The translations under genes and the position numbers were made by a program. Positions 16,682 to 33,166 of a stretch of DNA of 64,000 bases are shown one piece after another (the first letter of the stretch is position 1; each line of letters starts with the position of its first letter). The DNA is from Moritella dasanensis ArB 0140 (GTDB lineage: Bacteria; Pseudomonadota; Gammaproteobacteria; Enterobacterales; Moritellaceae), in the NCBI RefSeq assembly GCF_000276805.1, contig NZ_AKXQ01000018.1, forward strand, positions 25,307-89,306, read 5' to 3'. The notes under the pieces are model-generated. The model was not told where the DNA came from. It was given only the letters and a program-made list of their open reading frames with translations, and ran no database searches.

Positions 16682-17642
16682 TATGACAGCCTCAAGACAG
16701 CAACTCATTCGCTTACTTGCTGATGGTGAGTTTCATTCTGGTCAAGCGTTAGGTGAAATTCTAGGTGTAAGCCGTATGGCCGTGAGCAAACAGGTCAAGG
16801 TATTAGAAACCATTGGCATAGATGTGTTTAAGGTCACCGGTAAAGGTTATAAGCTTTCTTCGCCTTTGCAGTTAATCGATGCACAACAGATTGCAGTAGG
16901 CAGTGGTGTTACGGTTGAAAGTCATCAAGTACTTGGCTCGACCAATCAACATTTATTGGATAAAGCCGCGTTATTAGATAAAGGCCACAGTTGTTTTGCT
17001 GAGTATCAGACCGCTGGACGTGGACGCCGTGGTAAAAAATGGGTATCGCCTTATGGCTCCCATCTTTATACCAGTACTTACTGGAACCTTGATGCTGGCA
17101 TTCAAGCCGCCTCAGGTTTAAGTTTAGTGATCGGTATTGCCGTAGAACGTACGCTCACCGACTTGGGCATTGCCAATACCCAATTGAAATGGCCGAATGA
17201 TGTTTATGTAGATGGTAAAAAAATCGCTGGTGTACTGGTCGAAATTATTGCGACTGCAGGCGGTGAATGCCATTTAGTCATCGGTTTAGGGCTTAACGTC
17301 AATATGCCGTTACAGGCAGGGTTAGAGATCGATCAGGCTTGGACCGATATTAGTCAACAACTGCAACTGCCTATCGACCGGAATCTGCTCGCAACGCGTT
17401 ATTTAACGCACTTAGTTAAGATATTAACTGATTTCGAAGAATTTGGTTTCTCTCATTTCGTCGATGAATGGAATCGTTGTGATGCATTTAAAGATTGTCC
17501 TGTGATTTTAACCTTGGGGACGAAACAAAAACACGGCATCGCGAAAGGCATTGATCATACTGGCGCGTTATTATTAGAAATTGACGGTATTATCTGCCCA
17601 CATGTCGGCGGGGAAGTATCATTGCGACGCGCTGAAATCTAA
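16674..17642 (+). CDS. birA: Bifunctional biotin--protein ligase and biotin operon repressor
   Basis: BirA attaches biotin to the AccB carrier and, as biotinyl-AMP holorepressor, represses bio genes. The N-terminal winged helix (residues about 6-65, with GEFHSGQALGEILGVSRMAVSK) is present, so this is the DNA-binding form. The catalytic loop GRGRRG occupies residues 115-120, exactly as in E. coli, followed by KWPNDVYVDGKKIAG and the C-terminal SH3-like cap. I chose GTG 16674 because GGAGGT lies 5 bases before it; ATG 16683 is the alternative. The gene overlaps murB by 8 bases, implying translational coupling. Length of 322 residues matches E. coli (321). Confidence 0.95.
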   Translation: MVNMTASRQQLIRLLADGEFHSGQALGEILGVSRMAVSKQVKVLETIGIDVFKVTGKGYKLSSPLQLIDAQQIAVGSGVTVESHQVLGSTNQHLLDKAALLDKGHSCFAEYQTAGRGRRGKKWVSPYGSHLYTSTYWNLDAGIQAASGLSLVIGIAVERTLTDLGIANTQLKWPNDVYVDGKKIAGVLVEIIATAGGECHLVIGLGLNVNMPLQAGLEIDQAWTDISQQLQLPIDRNLLATRYLTHLVKILTDFEEFGFSHFVDEWNRCDAFKDCPVILTLGTKQKHGIAKGIDHTGALLLEIDGIICPHVGGEVSLRRAEI

Positions 17643-17742
17643 TCAAAAGCTGTTGTTATTGTGTGTTTTGACTCGAAGCTTAGTCGAAGTGGCTAATTAT
17701 TCACCATGTGAATAAAAAAAAACTGGTTTTTATCGATTAAGG

Positions 17743-17780
17743 TTGCAAGAGGTAGGGGGTTACTCTAATATCCCTCCTCG
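17743..17780 (+). promoter_or_regulatory. Promoter of the tRNA cluster with GC-rich discriminator
   Basis: TTGCAA (17743-17748) and TAATAT (17766-17771) are separated by 17 bases. They are followed by the GC-rich CCCTCCTCG, the type of discriminator found in stringently controlled stable-RNA promoters. The first tRNA starts 22 bases after the -10 box. Confidence 0.7.
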
Positions 17781-17792
17781 TTAAGTGACGCC

Positions 17793-17868
<76 letters not shown>

Positions 17869-17896
17869 TTTAACTCGTTACTGAAGTACAATATGT

Positions 17897-17981
17897 GGAG
17901 GGGTTCCCGAGTGGCCAAAGGGATCAGACTGTAAATCTGACGGCTCAGCCTTCGAAGGTTCGAATCCTTCTCCCTCCACCA
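17897..17981 (+). tRNA. tyrU: tRNA-Tyr (anticodon GTA)
   Basis: An 85-base tRNA with the long variable arm of the tyrosine class, anticodon loop CTGTAAA and encoded CCA. It follows tRNA-Thr by 28 bases, matching the E. coli thrU-tyrU-glyT-thrT order. Confidence 0.96.
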
Positions 17982-18000
17982 CTTTGTATTTAGGACGCAT

Positions 18001-18075
18001 GCGGGCGTCGTATAATGGCTATTACTCCAGCCTTCCAAGCTGATAATGCGGGTTCGATTCCCGCCGCCCGCTCCA
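18001..18075 (+). tRNA. glyT: tRNA-Gly (anticodon TCC)
   Basis: A complete cloverleaf, GCGGGCG/CGCCCGC acceptor, anticodon loop CTTCCAA and encoded CCA. The order in the cluster matches E. coli glyT. Confidence 0.96.
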
Positions 18076-18080
18076 AATTC

Positions 18081-18156
<76 letters not shown>

Positions 18157-18243
18157 TTTTTTAGGTCAATTATTTCTTCTTCTCTTTATTCTTCATAACC
18201 AAATAATGACACCTTTGAAATAACCACGCTTTAAAATAATCAA

Positions 18244-18276
18244 AAACAATCCCAAAACAATCCCGAAACAATCAAA
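18244..18276. repeat. Three 11-bp tandem repeats where tufB is expected
   Basis: AAACAATCCCA, AAACAATCCCG and AAACAATCAAA follow each other without a gap. The gap 18157-18345 has no open frame and no visible remnant of an elongation factor Tu gene. Confidence 0.7.
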
Positions 18277-18345
18277 AATAATTTAATCAGAAGCTATTTA
18301 AGCTATTTGTAATTCAAATATTATTCATAATTATTTACGAATAAC

Positions 18346-18373
18346 TTGCATGAAAAATGAAAGCCCCTATAAT
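18346..18373 (+). promoter_or_regulatory. Promoter for secE-nusG (and the decayed tRNA)
   Basis: TTGCAT (18346-18351) and a perfect TATAAT (18368-18373) are spaced by 16 bases. A transcript would start just upstream of the decayed tRNA-Trp and run into secE. Confidence 0.7.
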
Positions 18374-18389
18374 TAGGTGCTCCGTTTGT

Positions 18390-18462
18390 AGGGGTAGTTC
18401 CAATTGGTAGAAAGGCGGTCTCTAAACTGATGTTTGTGAGTTCGATTATCTCCCTCCTGCCA
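18390..18462 (+). pseudogene. Decayed tRNA-Trp with CTA at the anticodon position
   Basis: The segment aligns base by base with tRNA-Trp: AGGGG, TAGTTC, AATTGGTAGA, GGTCTC.AAA, GAGTTCGA and a terminal GCCA. Two bases are missing from the 5' acceptor strand, and one C is added in the D-loop. The D-stem pair 10-25 is a mismatch, and the anticodon stem GCGGT/CTGAT has at least three mismatches. The T-stem has two more. The anticodon CCA has become CTA, which would read UAG. The defects argue against a working tRNA. Its place just before secE is where I recall tRNA-Trp lying in Vibrio and Shewanella. Confidence 0.7.
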
Positions 18463-18517
18463 CTGTCATCACCGTGTAACAGCGGATTTTTTTGTCTTTA
18501 AGGTACAGGTTAGTAGT

Positions 18518-18895
18518 ATGACTTCAAATACTGAAAACCAAGGAAAAGCACTAGAAACTGTAAAATGGGTACTAGTTGCTATAATTCTAATTGGCACAGT
18601 TATTGGTAACAATATTTTTAGTGAAGAATCAGTGTTAATCCGCGCAGTTGCTGTAATTATTGCCGCTGTTATTGCTGGTGGCATTGCATTACAGACAAGT
18701 AAAGGGCGCAATGCGCTTGAATTTGCATCTGAATCAAGAACAGAAGTACGTAAAGTAGTTTGGCCTACGCGCCAAGAGGCAATCCAAACTACACTTATCG
18801 TATTAGTTGTTACCGCTATTATGGCGTTAGTGCTATGGGGTCTAGATGGTATTCTAGTTCGCATAGTTGCATTTATCACAGATGTAAAGGTATAA
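18518..18895 (+). CDS. secE: Preprotein translocase subunit SecE
   Basis: SecE clamps SecY in the SecYEG protein-export channel. The 125-residue protein has two N-terminal hydrophobic helices (about 15-32 and 37-57). The conserved cytoplasmic amphipathic segment [19 protein letters not shown] (about 75-93) follows, then the third transmembrane helix. That is the three-helix enterobacterial form. It is followed after 4 bases by nusG, the near-universal pair. Confidence 0.95.
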   Translation: MTSNTENQGKALETVKWVLVAIILIGTVIGNNIFSEESVLIRAVAVIIAAVIAGGIALQTSKGRNALEFASESRTEVRKVVWPTRQEAIQTTLIVLVVTAIMALVLWGLDGILVRIVAFITDVKV

Positions 18896-18899
18896 GTTC

Positions 18900-19442
18900 A
18901 TGTCTGAACAGAAAATGAGATGGTACGTAGTTCAAGCCTTTTCCGGTTTTGAAGGTCGTGTTCAAAAAACATTAACAGAACACATTAGAATTCACAACAT
19001 GGAAGAATACTTCGGTGAAGTACTTGTTCCAACGGAAGAAGTTGTTGAAATGCGCGCTGGTCAACGCCGCAAGAGTGAACGTAAGTTCTTCCCTGGCTAC
19101 GTTTTAGTTCAAATGGTAATGAACGATGAATCATGGCATTTGGTAAGTAGTTTACCACGTGTACTTGGTTTCATTGGCGGTACGAAAGAGCGTCCAGCTC
19201 CAATTACTACCAAAGAAGCTGACCGTATTCTTAATCGCCTTCAGGATGCAATTGATAAACCGCGTCCTAAGACGTTATTTGAAGTGGGTGAAGTGGTTCG
19301 TGTATCTGACGGACCATTCGCAGACTTCAACGGTGTTGTTGAAGAAGTTGACTACGAAAAGAGTCGCTTAAAAGTTTCTGTATTGATCTTCGGTCGTTCT
19401 ACTCCGGTAGAATTAGATTTCGGTCAAGTAGAAAAAGGCTAA
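18900..19442 (+). CDS. nusG: Transcription termination/antitermination factor NusG
   Basis: NusG binds RNA polymerase, stimulates elongation and couples it to Rho or the ribosome. The 180-residue protein begins with the NGN domain ([17 protein letters not shown], then [12 protein letters not shown] near 64-75) and ends with the KOW domain ([21 protein letters not shown] near 128-150). Length and motifs match E. coli NusG (181). The gene sits 4 bases after secE and ends before a strong terminator. Confidence 0.97.
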   Translation: MSEQKMRWYVVQAFSGFEGRVQKTLTEHIRIHNMEEYFGEVLVPTEEVVEMRAGQRRKSERKFFPGYVLVQMVMNDESWHLVSSLPRVLGFIGGTKERPAPITTKEADRILNRLQDAIDKPRPKTLFEVGEVVRVSDGPFADFNGVVEEVDYEKSRLKVSVLIFGRSTPVELDFGQVEKG

Positions 19443-19526
19443 TACCATTAACCTGTTAGGTTAGAGGTAAGGTCGAATACAATTATATTTGCATTTTATT
19501 GAATGAATTTTCAACAAAATGCTTGG

Positions 19527-19569
19527 CAAGGGCAGCAATTATATCTATAATTCGCTGCCCTTGTTTTTC
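19527..19569 (+). terminator. Terminator between secE-nusG and rplKA
   Basis: CAAGGGCAGC pairs with GCTGCCCTTG (10 bp). The stem is extended inward by AATTATA/TATAATT after a one-base bulge. TTTTTC follows. This separates the secE-nusG and rplKA transcripts, as in E. coli. Confidence 0.85.
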
Positions 19570-19628
19570 GGGAAGCTGGTATCTATGTTGGATACAGCGT
19601 TCGCACCCATATTTAAGGTAAATTAAAA

Positions 19629-20057
19629 ATGGCTAAAAAAGTTACTGCATATATTAAGCTGCAAGTTTCAGCTGGTATGGCGAATCCTAGTCCACCGGTT
19701 GGTCCTGCATTAGGTCAACACGGTGTTAACATCATGGAATTCTGTAAAGCGTTTAACGCAAAAACAGATTCTGTAGAGAAGGGTTCTCCTACTCCTGTTG
19801 TTATCACAGTTTATTCTGATCGTTCGTTCACGTTCGTAACGAAGACTTCTCCAGCATCTTTCTTACTTAAGAAAGCGGCAGGCATCAAGTCTGGTTCTGG
19901 TCGTCCTAACACTGATAAAGTGGGTACTGTTACTCGCGCTCAGCTGGAAGAGATCTCTAACATCAAACAACCAGACCTTACGGGCGCTGATGTAGAAGCA
20001 ATGGTTCGTACTATTGCTGGCACAGCTCGCTCGATGGGCTTGAACGTAGAAGGATAA
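19629..20057 (+). CDS. rplK: 50S ribosomal protein L11
   Basis: L11 forms the GTPase-associated centre with 23S rRNA and is needed for RelA activation. The 142-residue protein shows the N-terminal proline-rich [20 protein letters not shown] (about 13-32) and the C-terminal rRNA-binding domain ending [12 protein letters not shown]. It pairs with rplA 8 bases downstream. In enteric bacteria this operon is repressed by L1 binding its leader; I did not identify the L1 site here. Confidence 0.98.
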   Translation: MAKKVTAYIKLQVSAGMANPSPPVGPALGQHGVNIMEFCKAFNAKTDSVEKGSPTPVVITVYSDRSFTFVTKTSPASFLLKKAAGIKSGSGRPNTDKVGTVTRAQLEEISNIKQPDLTGADVEAMVRTIAGTARSMGLNVEG

Positions 20058-20065
20058 TTCAGAAA

Positions 20066-20764
20066 ATGGCTAAACTTTCTAAACGTATGCGTACGATCCG
20101 CGAAAAAGTGGAATCTACAAAAGCTTACGAAATCAACGAAGCAGTTGAACTTCTTAAAGAATTAGCATCAGCTAAATTCAAAGAAAGCATCGACGTTTCT
20201 ATAAACCTAGGTATTGATTCACGTAAATCTGACCAAAACGTTCGTGGCGCTACTGTGCTACCACACGGTACTGGTCGTGAAGTACGTGTTGCAGTATTTA
20301 CACAAGGTGCTAACGCTGAAGCTGCTAAAGCTGCTGGCGCTGACATCGTAGGTATGGACGATCTAGCTGCACAAGTTAAAGCCGGTGAGCTTAACTTTGA
20401 TGTTGTTATCGCATCTCCAGACGCTATGCGTGTTGTTGGTCAACTAGGTCAAATCCTAGGTCCACGCGGTTTAATGCCAAACCCTAAAGTTGGTACTGTA
20501 ACACCTGACGTTGCGACTGCAGTTAAAAATGCTAAGTCTGGTCAAGTTCGTTACCGTAACGACAAAGCTGGCATCATCCACACTACTATCGGTAAAGTGG
20601 ATTTTGAAGCTGTACACATCAAGGAAAACCTTGAGTCTCTACTTAAAGCACTAAGCAAGTCAAAACCTGCTTCTGCTAAAGGTCAATTCATCAAGAAAAT
20701 CAGCCTATCTACTACGATGGGTGCTGGTCTTTCTGTTGATGTTGCGTCGCTAGAGACTAAATAA
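20066..20764 (+). CDS. rplA: 50S ribosomal protein L1
   Basis: L1 binds 23S rRNA helix 76-78 at the E site and represses its own operon. The 232-residue protein carries the L1 signature ([16 protein letters not shown] form, here [17 protein letters not shown] near 130-147) and the N-terminal [14 protein letters not shown]. The length is normal. A promoter-like element for rplJ starts right after its stop codon. Confidence 0.98.
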   Translation: MAKLSKRMRTIREKVESTKAYEINEAVELLKELASAKFKESIDVSINLGIDSRKSDQNVRGATVLPHGTGREVRVAVFTQGANAEAAKAAGADIVGMDDLAAQVKAGELNFDVVIASPDAMRVVGQLGQILGPRGLMPNPKVGTVTPDVATAVKNAKSGQVRYRNDKAGIIHTTIGKVDFEAVHIKENLESLLKALSKSKPASAKGQFIKKISLSTTMGAGLSVDVASLETK

Positions 20765-20793
20765 TTTACAGGGAGCAATTTATCTAGTATAAT
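20765..20793 (+). promoter_or_regulatory. Candidate rplJL-rpoBC promoter
   Basis: TTTACA (20765-20770) and TATAAT (20788-20793) are spaced by exactly 17 bases. The element overlaps an imperfect inverted repeat (GGGAGCAA with TTTGTTCCC) that could also act as a weak rplKA terminator. Transcription from here would include the whole L10 leader. Confidence 0.6.
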
Positions 20794-20879
20794 TTGTTCC
20801 CTAAAAATTAGTAAACGCGTTGAGGCTAATTTATTGGCTTTAACGCTTTTACACAAATGTGGGTTGAAGTAAGGATATT

Positions 20880-21020
20880 GAGTTTTATGCTTGATATCTC
20901 TTACTTCCGTCCAAGACCGTAGGAGATATTCTTACATTGTAAGTAATGTCTTAATAATGATCGGCTATTTTAATTAATACTTGAGCTTTCCTACGTAGAT
21001 GGTGCAGGGCCCCTGAAGAA
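20880..21020 (+). ncRNA. Ribosomal protein L10 leader (autoregulatory)
   Basis: CCGTCCAAGACCGTAGGAG (20908-20926) and TTTCCTACGTAGATGGTGC (20987-21005) form the conserved stem with kink-turn-like internal bulges known from the L10(L12) binding leader. A neighbouring imperfect hairpin (GGATATTGAG/CTTGATATCT) lies just upstream. In E. coli excess L10-L12 complex binds here and blocks rplJL translation. The rest of 20794-21135 holds no gene. Confidence 0.8.
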
Positions 21021-21135
21021 TTTATTTCTTCTGGAATCCGAGCCGTAATGGTTCGTTTAATCTCTAAGTTTACTTGGAATTATTCGGAAATTTTTAATAC
21101 CGATTTTTAATCGGTTTTATCCAGGAGTATAGACC

Positions 21136-21639
21136 ATGGCATTAGGTCTCGACGACAAAAAAGCAATTGTTGCTGAAGTCAACGAAGCTGCCAAGGCTGC
21201 GCTTTCTGCAGTAGTTGCTGATTCACGTGGCGTTACTGTAGGTGCAATGACTGGTCTTCGCAAGCTAGCTCGTGAGAATAACGTATACATTCGTGTAGTA
21301 CGTAATACTCTTATGAAGCGTGCTGTTGAAGGTACTGATTTTCAGTGCCTGAACGAAGTATTTACCGGTCCAACTCTGATCGCATTCTCTAATGAGCACC
21401 CAGGTGCTGCAGCTCGTCTATTAAAAGACTTCGCTGCACAAGAAGAATCTTTCACAGTTAAAGCGTTAGCATTTGAAGGCGAATTTATCGGTGCAGAAAA
21501 CATTGATAAACTAGCAACATTACCAACATACGATGAAGCAATTGCTCAGTTAATGATGACTATGAAAGAAGCATCAGCTGGCAAACTTGTACGTACATTG
21601 GCTGCTTTACGCGATCAAAAAGAGCAAGAAGCTGCTTAA
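21136..21639 (+). CDS. rplJ: 50S ribosomal protein L10
   Basis: L10 anchors the L7/L12 stalk to the ribosome and represses its operon. The 167-residue protein begins [20 protein letters not shown] and shows [18 protein letters not shown] and [13 protein letters not shown], all diagnostic. The C-terminal helix that binds L12 dimers is present. CAGGAG precedes the ATG. The length is normal. Confidence 0.98.
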   Translation: MALGLDDKKAIVAEVNEAAKAALSAVVADSRGVTVGAMTGLRKLARENNVYIRVVRNTLMKRAVEGTDFQCLNEVFTGPTLIAFSNEHPGAAARLLKDFAAQEESFTVKALAFEGEFIGAENIDKLATLPTYDEAIAQLMMTMKEASAGKLVRTLAALRDQKEQEAA

Positions 21640-21686
21640 TTTAGCCGCTTTGTCTAAAATAAATTTTACAATACTAGGAATGACAC

Positions 21687-22052
21687 ATGTCTATTACTAA
21701 AGACCAAATCATCGACGCAATTGCTGAACTTTCTGTTATGGAAGTTGTTGAATTAATCGAAGCAATGGAAGAAAAATTCGGCGTATCAGCTGCTGCTGCA
21801 GTTGTTGCTGGCGGCGCTACTGCTGCTGCAGAAGAAGAGCAAACAGAATTCGACGTAATTCTTACTTCTTTTGGCGAAAACAAAGTTAAAGCTATTAAAG
21901 CTGTTCGTGCTGCTACAGGTCTTGGCCTTAAAGAAGCAAAAGGCGTTGTTGAATCAGCTCCTGCACCGATCAAAGAAGGCGTTGACAAAGCTGAAGCAGA
22001 AGCACTTAAAGCTACTCTTGAAGAAGCTGGCTGTACTGTTGAGCTTAAATAA
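21687..22052 (+). CDS. rplL: 50S ribosomal protein L7/L12
   Basis: This multi-copy stalk protein recruits translation factors. The 121-residue protein has the N-terminal dimerisation domain ([20 protein letters not shown]), an Ala-rich hinge (about 36-52) and the C-terminal factor-binding domain ([20 protein letters not shown]). It starts 47 bases after rplJ. The length and sequence are typical. Confidence 0.98.
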   Translation: MSITKDQIIDAIAELSVMEVVELIEAMEEKFGVSAAAAVVAGGATAAAEEEQTEFDVILTSFGENKVKAIKAVRAATGLGLKEAKGVVESAPAPIKEGVDKAEAEALKATLEEAGCTVELK

Positions 22053-22089
22053 TCTATTCTTGAATAGATTATTGCCTTCATAAGGCATT

Positions 22090-22120
22090 GGCTGGCGATT
22101 TTTTAATCGCCGGCCTTTTT
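22090..22120 (+). terminator. Attenuator hairpin between rplL and rpoB
   Basis: GGCTGGCGAT and ATCGCCGGCC pair with a small T-rich loop and are followed by TTTTT. In E. coli a partial terminator at this place sets the ratio of ribosomal protein to RNA polymerase synthesis; the same role is likely here. Confidence 0.82.
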
Positions 22121-22285
22121 GCGCTATAGGATGTTTGGATATTTCACATCATTTCAACCAAAATTCTGCGCACTGTTTAGCCCAATTCATTTGGTCGAGA
22201 CAGTATAAAAAACATATAATGATGTTGTTAGAGCTGTCCTTTTTCAGGGCAGAGTGGGTCACTTATCAGCGAGCTGAGGAACCAA

Positions 22286-25200
22286 ATGGTTTACTCTAAT
22301 ACCGAAAAAAAACGTATCCGTAAAGACTTTGGTAAAAGTGCACCAGTTGTGGCTAAACCGCAAATGTTGGCCATCCAAACTAGCTCTTTTAAAAAGTTTT
22401 TAGAAATGGATCACACAGGTGAATACGGCCTGGAAGCAGCATTCCGTAGCGTGTTCCCTATTAAAAGTTACTCTGGAACTTCAGAACTTCAATATGTATC
22501 GTACCGTCTAGGTGAACCTGTTTTTGATGTTAAAGAATGTCAAATCCGTGGTGTTACTTATTCTGCACCGCTACGTGTAAAATTACGTCTTGTATTATAC
22601 GATCGTGATGCACCAGCAGGTACTATTAAAGATATCAAAGAACAAGAAGTCTATATGGGCGAAATCCCATTAATGACTGAAACTGGTACTTTTGTTATCA
22701 ATGGTACTGAACGTGTTATCGTATCTCAGTTACACCGTAGTCCTGGTGTATTCTTCGATCACGACAAAGGTAAAACTCATTCATCAGGTAAAGTATTATA
22801 TAACGCACGCGTTATTCCTTACCGTGGTTCATGGTTAGACTTTGAGTTCGATCCGAAAGATAGCTTATTCGTTCGTATTGACCGTCGTCGTAAATTACCA
22901 TCATCAATTATTCTTCGTGCACTTGAGTTCACGACGGAAGAAATCCTAGCAATCTTCTTCGATACTACACGTTTTGAAGTTAAAGATGGCAAGTTATTGA
23001 TGGAACTAATGCCAGACCGTCTACGTGGCGAAACTGCTGTATTTGACATTACCGCTAATGGCGAAGTATATGTTGAAAGTGGTCGTCGTATTACTGCTCG
23101 TCATATCAAGAAATTTGAAAAAGACGGCATTGATGAGATCGAAGTACCGTTAGAGTATATCGCTGGTAAAGTAGCTTCTAAAGATTACATCAACGAAGAC
23201 ACAGGCGAAGTGATTGTTGCAGCGAATGCTGAACTAACACTAGAATCTGTTGCTGAATTGTCTCAAGCTGGTATCAAGGTAATTGATGTTCTTTATACGA
23301 ACGACCTTGATGTAGGTAGTTACATGTCTGACACTTTACGTGTTGACTCAACTACTAACAAACTTGAAGCGTTAGTTGAAATCTACCGTATGATGCGTCC
23401 TGGTGAACCACCAACGCGTGAAGCGGCAGAAGGTCTATTCCAAAATCTTTTCTTCGCAGAAGAACGCTATGACTTATCTACTGTAGGTCGTATGAAGTTC
23501 AACCGTCGTGTTGGCCGTGAAGAAGATACTGGTGCAGGCATACTGAACAAAGCAGATATTGTTGAAGTAATGAAAACTTTGATTAATATCCGTAACGGTA
23601 AAGGCGAGGTTGATGATATCGATCACCTTGGTAACCGTCGTATTCGTTCAGTTGGCGAAATGGCAGAAAACCAATTCCGTGTTGGTTTAGTTCGTGTAGA
23701 ACGTGCTGTTCGTGAACGTCTAAGTCTTGGTGATCTTGATGCAGTAATGCCACAAGATTTAATCAATGCTAAGCCGATTTCAGCTGCGATTAAAGAGTTC
23801 TTTGGTTCATCACAACTGTCTCAGTTTATGGATCAAAATAACCCGTTGTCAGAAGTGACGCACAAACGTCGTATTTCTGCATTAGGGCCTGGTGGTCTAA
23901 CACGTGAACGTGCTGGTTTTGAGGTACGTGACGTACATCCAACTCATTACGGTCGTTTATGTCCGATTGAGACTCCAGAGGGACCAAACATTGGTCTAAT
24001 TAACTCACTAGCTGTATTTGCCCGTACTAACGATTATGGTTTCTTAGAAACACCATTCCGTAAAGTAGTTAACGGTCAAGTTACTAATGACGTTCAATAC
24101 CTTTCTGCTATCGAAGAAGGTCTGTATGCAGTAGCACAGGCTAACGCGACTGTAGATACTAATGGTGTGTTACAAGATGAATTTATCCCATGTCGTCACA
24201 AAGGTGAAACTACCTTTATGTCTGCGGATAACATTCAGTATATGGACGTGTCTCCACAGCAGATTATTTCTGTGGCAGCATCACTAATTCCATTCCTTGA
24301 ACACGATGATGCTAACCGTGCATTGATGGGTGCGAATATGCAACGTCAAGCAGTACCAACACTAAATGCTGATAAGCCATTAGTAGGTACTGGTATTGAA
24401 CGTGCGGTAGCAATCGATTCTGGTGTAACTGTTGTTGCGCTACGTGGCGGTTCAATCGACTATGCTGATGCAAGTCGTATCATCGTTAAAGTTAACGAAG
24501 ATGAACTAGTACCAGGTGAAGCGGGTATTGATATCTACACGCTAACTAAGTACACACGTTCGAATCAAAACACATGTATTAACCAACGCCCAACAGTATT
24601 AACTGGTGAAGCAGTGGTTAAAGGCGACGTGCTTGCTGATGGTCCTTCAACGGATCTTGGTGAATTAGCACTTGGCCAAAACATGCGTATTGCATTCATG
24701 CCTTGGAATGGTTACAACTTCGAGGATTCAATCCTTGTATCAGAACGCGTTGTAAAAGAAGATCGTCTAACGACTATCCACATTCAAGAATTGTCATCGA
24801 TTGCGCGTGATACTAAACTTGGTAGTGAAGAGATTACAGCTGACATCCCTAACGTGGGTGAAAGTGCATTATCTAAACTAGATGAGTCTGGTATCGTTTA
24901 CGTTGGTGCTGAAGTTAAGCCGGGTGATATCCTGGTAGGTAAAGTAACCCCTAAAGGTGAAACACAATTAACGCCTGAAGAGAAGCTTCTACGAGCTATC
25001 TTCGGTGAAAAAGCATCTGATGTGAAAGACAGTTCATTACGTGTACCTAACTCTGTTTACGGTACTGTAATTGACGTGCAAGTATTTACCCGTGATGGCG
25101 TAGATAAAGACAAACGTGCACAAGACATCGAGCAGATGCAACTGCGTGAAGCGAAAAAAGACTTAACTGAAGAATTATCTATCTTCGAAGAAAGCTTATT

Positions 25201-26323
25201 CGGTCGCGTTAAATCTCTATTACTTTCTGCTGGCAAAACGGAAGAGCAACTTAATGCTATTTCTCGCTCGCAGTGGTTAGAGATCGTGCTTTCTGATGAA
25301 GCACAACAGACTCAATTAGAAGGCCTAGCTAAGCAACATGATGAGCTACGTGCTGAATTTGATTCTAAGTTTGACATCAAACGCCGTAAAATTACCCAAG
25401 GTGATGACCTAGCACCAGGTGTACTTAAGATTGTTAAAGTATACCTAGCTGTTAAACGTCGTATCCAACCGGGTGATAAAATGGCCGGTCGTCATGGTAA
25501 CAAAGGTGTGATTTCAACAATCGTTCCTATTGAAGACATGCCGCACGATAAGTTTGGTGAGCCAGTTGATATCGTACTGAACCCGCTGGGTGTACCATCG
25601 CGTATGAACATCGGTCAGGTACTTGAAGTTCACTTGGGTCTTGCTGCTCGTGGTATCGGTAGTAAAATCGATAACATGATTAAAGAACAACAAGATCTTG
25701 CTAAAATTCGTGAGTTTATTCAAAAAGCTTACGATATAGGCGACACTCATCAGAATGTTGATTTATCAACTTATTCAGATGAACAAGTTCGTGTTCTTGC
25801 TCAAAACTTACGTAAAGGTCTGCCAATGGCAACACCTGCGTTTGATGGTGCTGCTGAAGCTGAAATCAAAGAAATGCTTAAATTAGCTGATTTACCAGAA
25901 TCAGGTCAATTAGAGCTATTTGATGGTCGCACAGGTAACATCTTTGAACGTCCAGTTACTGTTGGTTACATGTACATGCTGAAACTGAATCACTTGGTTG
26001 ATGACAAGATGCATGCACGTTCTACCGGTTCTTACAGCCTAGTTACTCAGCAGCCGCTGGGTGGTAAAGCTCAGTTCGGTGGTCAGCGTTTCGGTGAGAT
26101 GGAAGTATGGGCTCTGGAAGCATACGGTGCAGCATATACTCTACAAGAGATGCTAACTGTTAAGTCTGATGACGTGAACGGTCGTACTAAGATGTATAAA
26201 AACATCGTAGACGGCGATCATCGTATGGACCCAGGTATGCCTGAATCATTCAACGTATTGTTGAAAGAGATCCGCTCATTGGGTATCAATATCGAACTAG
26301 ATGAAAACAAAAACAAGAAATAA
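22286..26323 (+). CDS. rpoB: DNA-directed RNA polymerase subunit beta
   Basis: The catalytic beta subunit has 1345 residues against 1342 in E. coli. It begins [17 protein letters not shown]. The rifampicin region reads [38 protein letters not shown] sequence near residues 505-540 with no unusual substitution that I can see. GRHGNKGV near 1070 and the C-terminal [15 protein letters not shown] clamp segment are present. GAGGAACCAA precedes the ATG. rpoC follows after about 97 bases. Confidence 0.99.
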   Translation: MVYSNTEKKRIRKDFGKSAPVVAKPQMLAIQTSSFKKFLEMDHTGEYGLEAAFRSVFPIKSYSGTSELQYVSYRLGEPVFDVKECQIRGVTYSAPLRVKLRLVLYDRDAPAGTIKDIKEQEVYMGEIPLMTETGTFVINGTERVIVSQLHRSPGVFFDHDKGKTHSSGKVLYNARVIPYRGSWLDFEFDPKDSLFVRIDRRRKLPSSIILRALEFTTEEILAIFFDTTRFEVKDGKLLMELMPDRLRGETAVFDITANGEVYVESGRRITARHIKKFEKDGIDEIEVPLEYIAGKVASKDYINEDTGEVIVAANAELTLESVAELSQAGIKVIDVLYTNDLDVGSYMSDTLRVDSTTNKLEALVEIYRMMRPGEPPTREAAEGLFQNLFFAEERYDLSTVGRMKFNRRVGREEDTGAGILNKADIVEVMKTLINIRNGKGEVDDIDHLGNRRIRSVGEMAENQFRVGLVRVERAVRERLSLGDLDAVMPQDLINAKPISAAIKEFFGSSQLSQFMDQNNPLSEVTHKRRISALGPGGLTRERAGFEVRDVHPTHYGRLCPIETPEGPNIGLINSLAVFARTNDYGFLETPFRKVVNGQVTNDVQYLSAIEEGLYAVAQANATVDTNGVLQDEFIPCRHKGETTFMSADNIQYMDVSPQQIISVAASLIPFLEHDDANRALMGANMQRQAVPTLNADKPLVGTGIERAVAIDSGVTVVALRGGSIDYADASRIIVKVNEDELVPGEAGIDIYTLTKYTRSNQNTCINQRPTVLTGEAVVKGDVLADGPSTDLGELALGQNMRIAFMPWNGYNFEDSILVSERVVKEDRLTTIHIQELSSIARDTKLGSEEITADIPNVGESALSKLDESGIVYVGAEVKPGDILVGKVTPKGETQLTPEEKLLRAIFGEKASDVKDSSLRVPNSVYGTVIDVQVFTRDGVDKDKRAQDIEQMQLREAKKDLTEELSIFEESLFGRVKSLLLSAGKTEEQLNAISRSQWLEIVLSDEAQQTQLEGLAKQHDELRAEFDSKFDIKRRKITQGDDLAPGVLKIVKVYLAVKRRIQPGDKMAGRHGNKGVISTIVPIEDMPHDKFGEPVDIVLNPLGVPSRMNIGQVLEVHLGLAARGIGSKIDNMIKEQQDLAKIREFIQKAYDIGDTHQNVDLSTYSDEQVRVLAQNLRKGLPMATPAFDGAAEAEIKEMLKLADLPESGQLELFDGRTGNIFERPVTVGYMYMLKLNHLVDDKMHARSTGSYSLVTQQPLGGKAQFGGQRFGEMEVWALEAYGAAYTLQEMLTVKSDDVNGRTKMYKNIVDGDHRMDPGMPESFNVLLKEIRSLGINIELDENKNKK

Positions 26324-26420
26324 CTCTGATTAGAGTTAATTCTGATTTTTGATTAGCATTGCGCCTCGACTCATTTTTTGAGTTGAGGCTGCTTAGTTTT
26401 CACTCCCAGTGGAGAAAAAC

Positions 26421-30704
<4,284 letters not shown>

Positions 30705-30785
30705 TTGATTTGCTGAATGCAATTAAAGTTGTTTGCAGGTAATGACAGACCCACTGATTTACTTGCTTACTATTATTAAATAGTG

Positions 30786-30815
30786 AAGGCACCCTTTATA
30801 GGGTGCCTTTTTTTT
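30786..30815 (+). terminator. Terminator of the rpoBC operon
   Basis: AAGGCACCC and GGGTGCCTT form a perfect stem with loop TTTATA, followed by a run of eight T or more. Confidence 0.93.
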
Positions 30816-30817
30816 GC

Positions 30818-30847
30818 TTGTTTTTTAACGCCATAGCAGTCTATACT
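30818..30847 (+). promoter_or_regulatory. Promoter of the thiamin operon
   Basis: TATACT (30842-30847) is preceded at 18 bases by TTGTTT (30818-30823). Transcription would begin near 30854, right at the first base-paired segment of the riboswitch, which supports the assignment. Confidence 0.55.
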
Positions 30848-30852
30848 CTTGC

Positions 30853-30941
30853 CTCTTGTCGGAGTGCTTTAGGGCTGAGACCATTTAAATATGGGATCCG
30901 TGGAACCTGATCAGGGTAATACCTGCGTAAGGAAACAAGAG
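30853..30941 (+). promoter_or_regulatory. TPP riboswitch (THI element)
   Basis: The closing stem P1 pairs CTCTTGT with ACAAGAG. The conserved core GGGCTGAGA (30872-30880), GGATCCGTGGAACCTGATC and GGGTAATACCTGCGTAAGGAA are all present in the right order. Thiamin pyrophosphate binding should repress the downstream thi genes. The remaining leader (30942-31089) probably holds the expression platform; I did not see a clear terminator there, so control may be at translation initiation. Confidence 0.96.
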
Positions 30942-31008
30942 TGATTAATACAATAATGTGAGTGTAATGCTAGGTTTGCCCGAGGGAATGTAAGGCGGCT
31001 TTGTATAA

Positions 31009-33159
<2,151 letters not shown>

Positions 33160-33166
33160 TAATTTA

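Noticed and set aside
17697..17715. TTATTCAC-CAT-GTGAATAA hairpin as birA terminator
   Set aside because: It is followed by A residues, not T, on the plus strand, and on the minus strand the T-run precedes the stem. I keep it only as an unexplained dyad.
18390..18462. Functional amber-suppressor tRNA
   Set aside because: The anticodon position reads CTA, but two acceptor bases are missing and the D, anticodon and T stems each have mismatches. A decayed tRNA-Trp explains it better.
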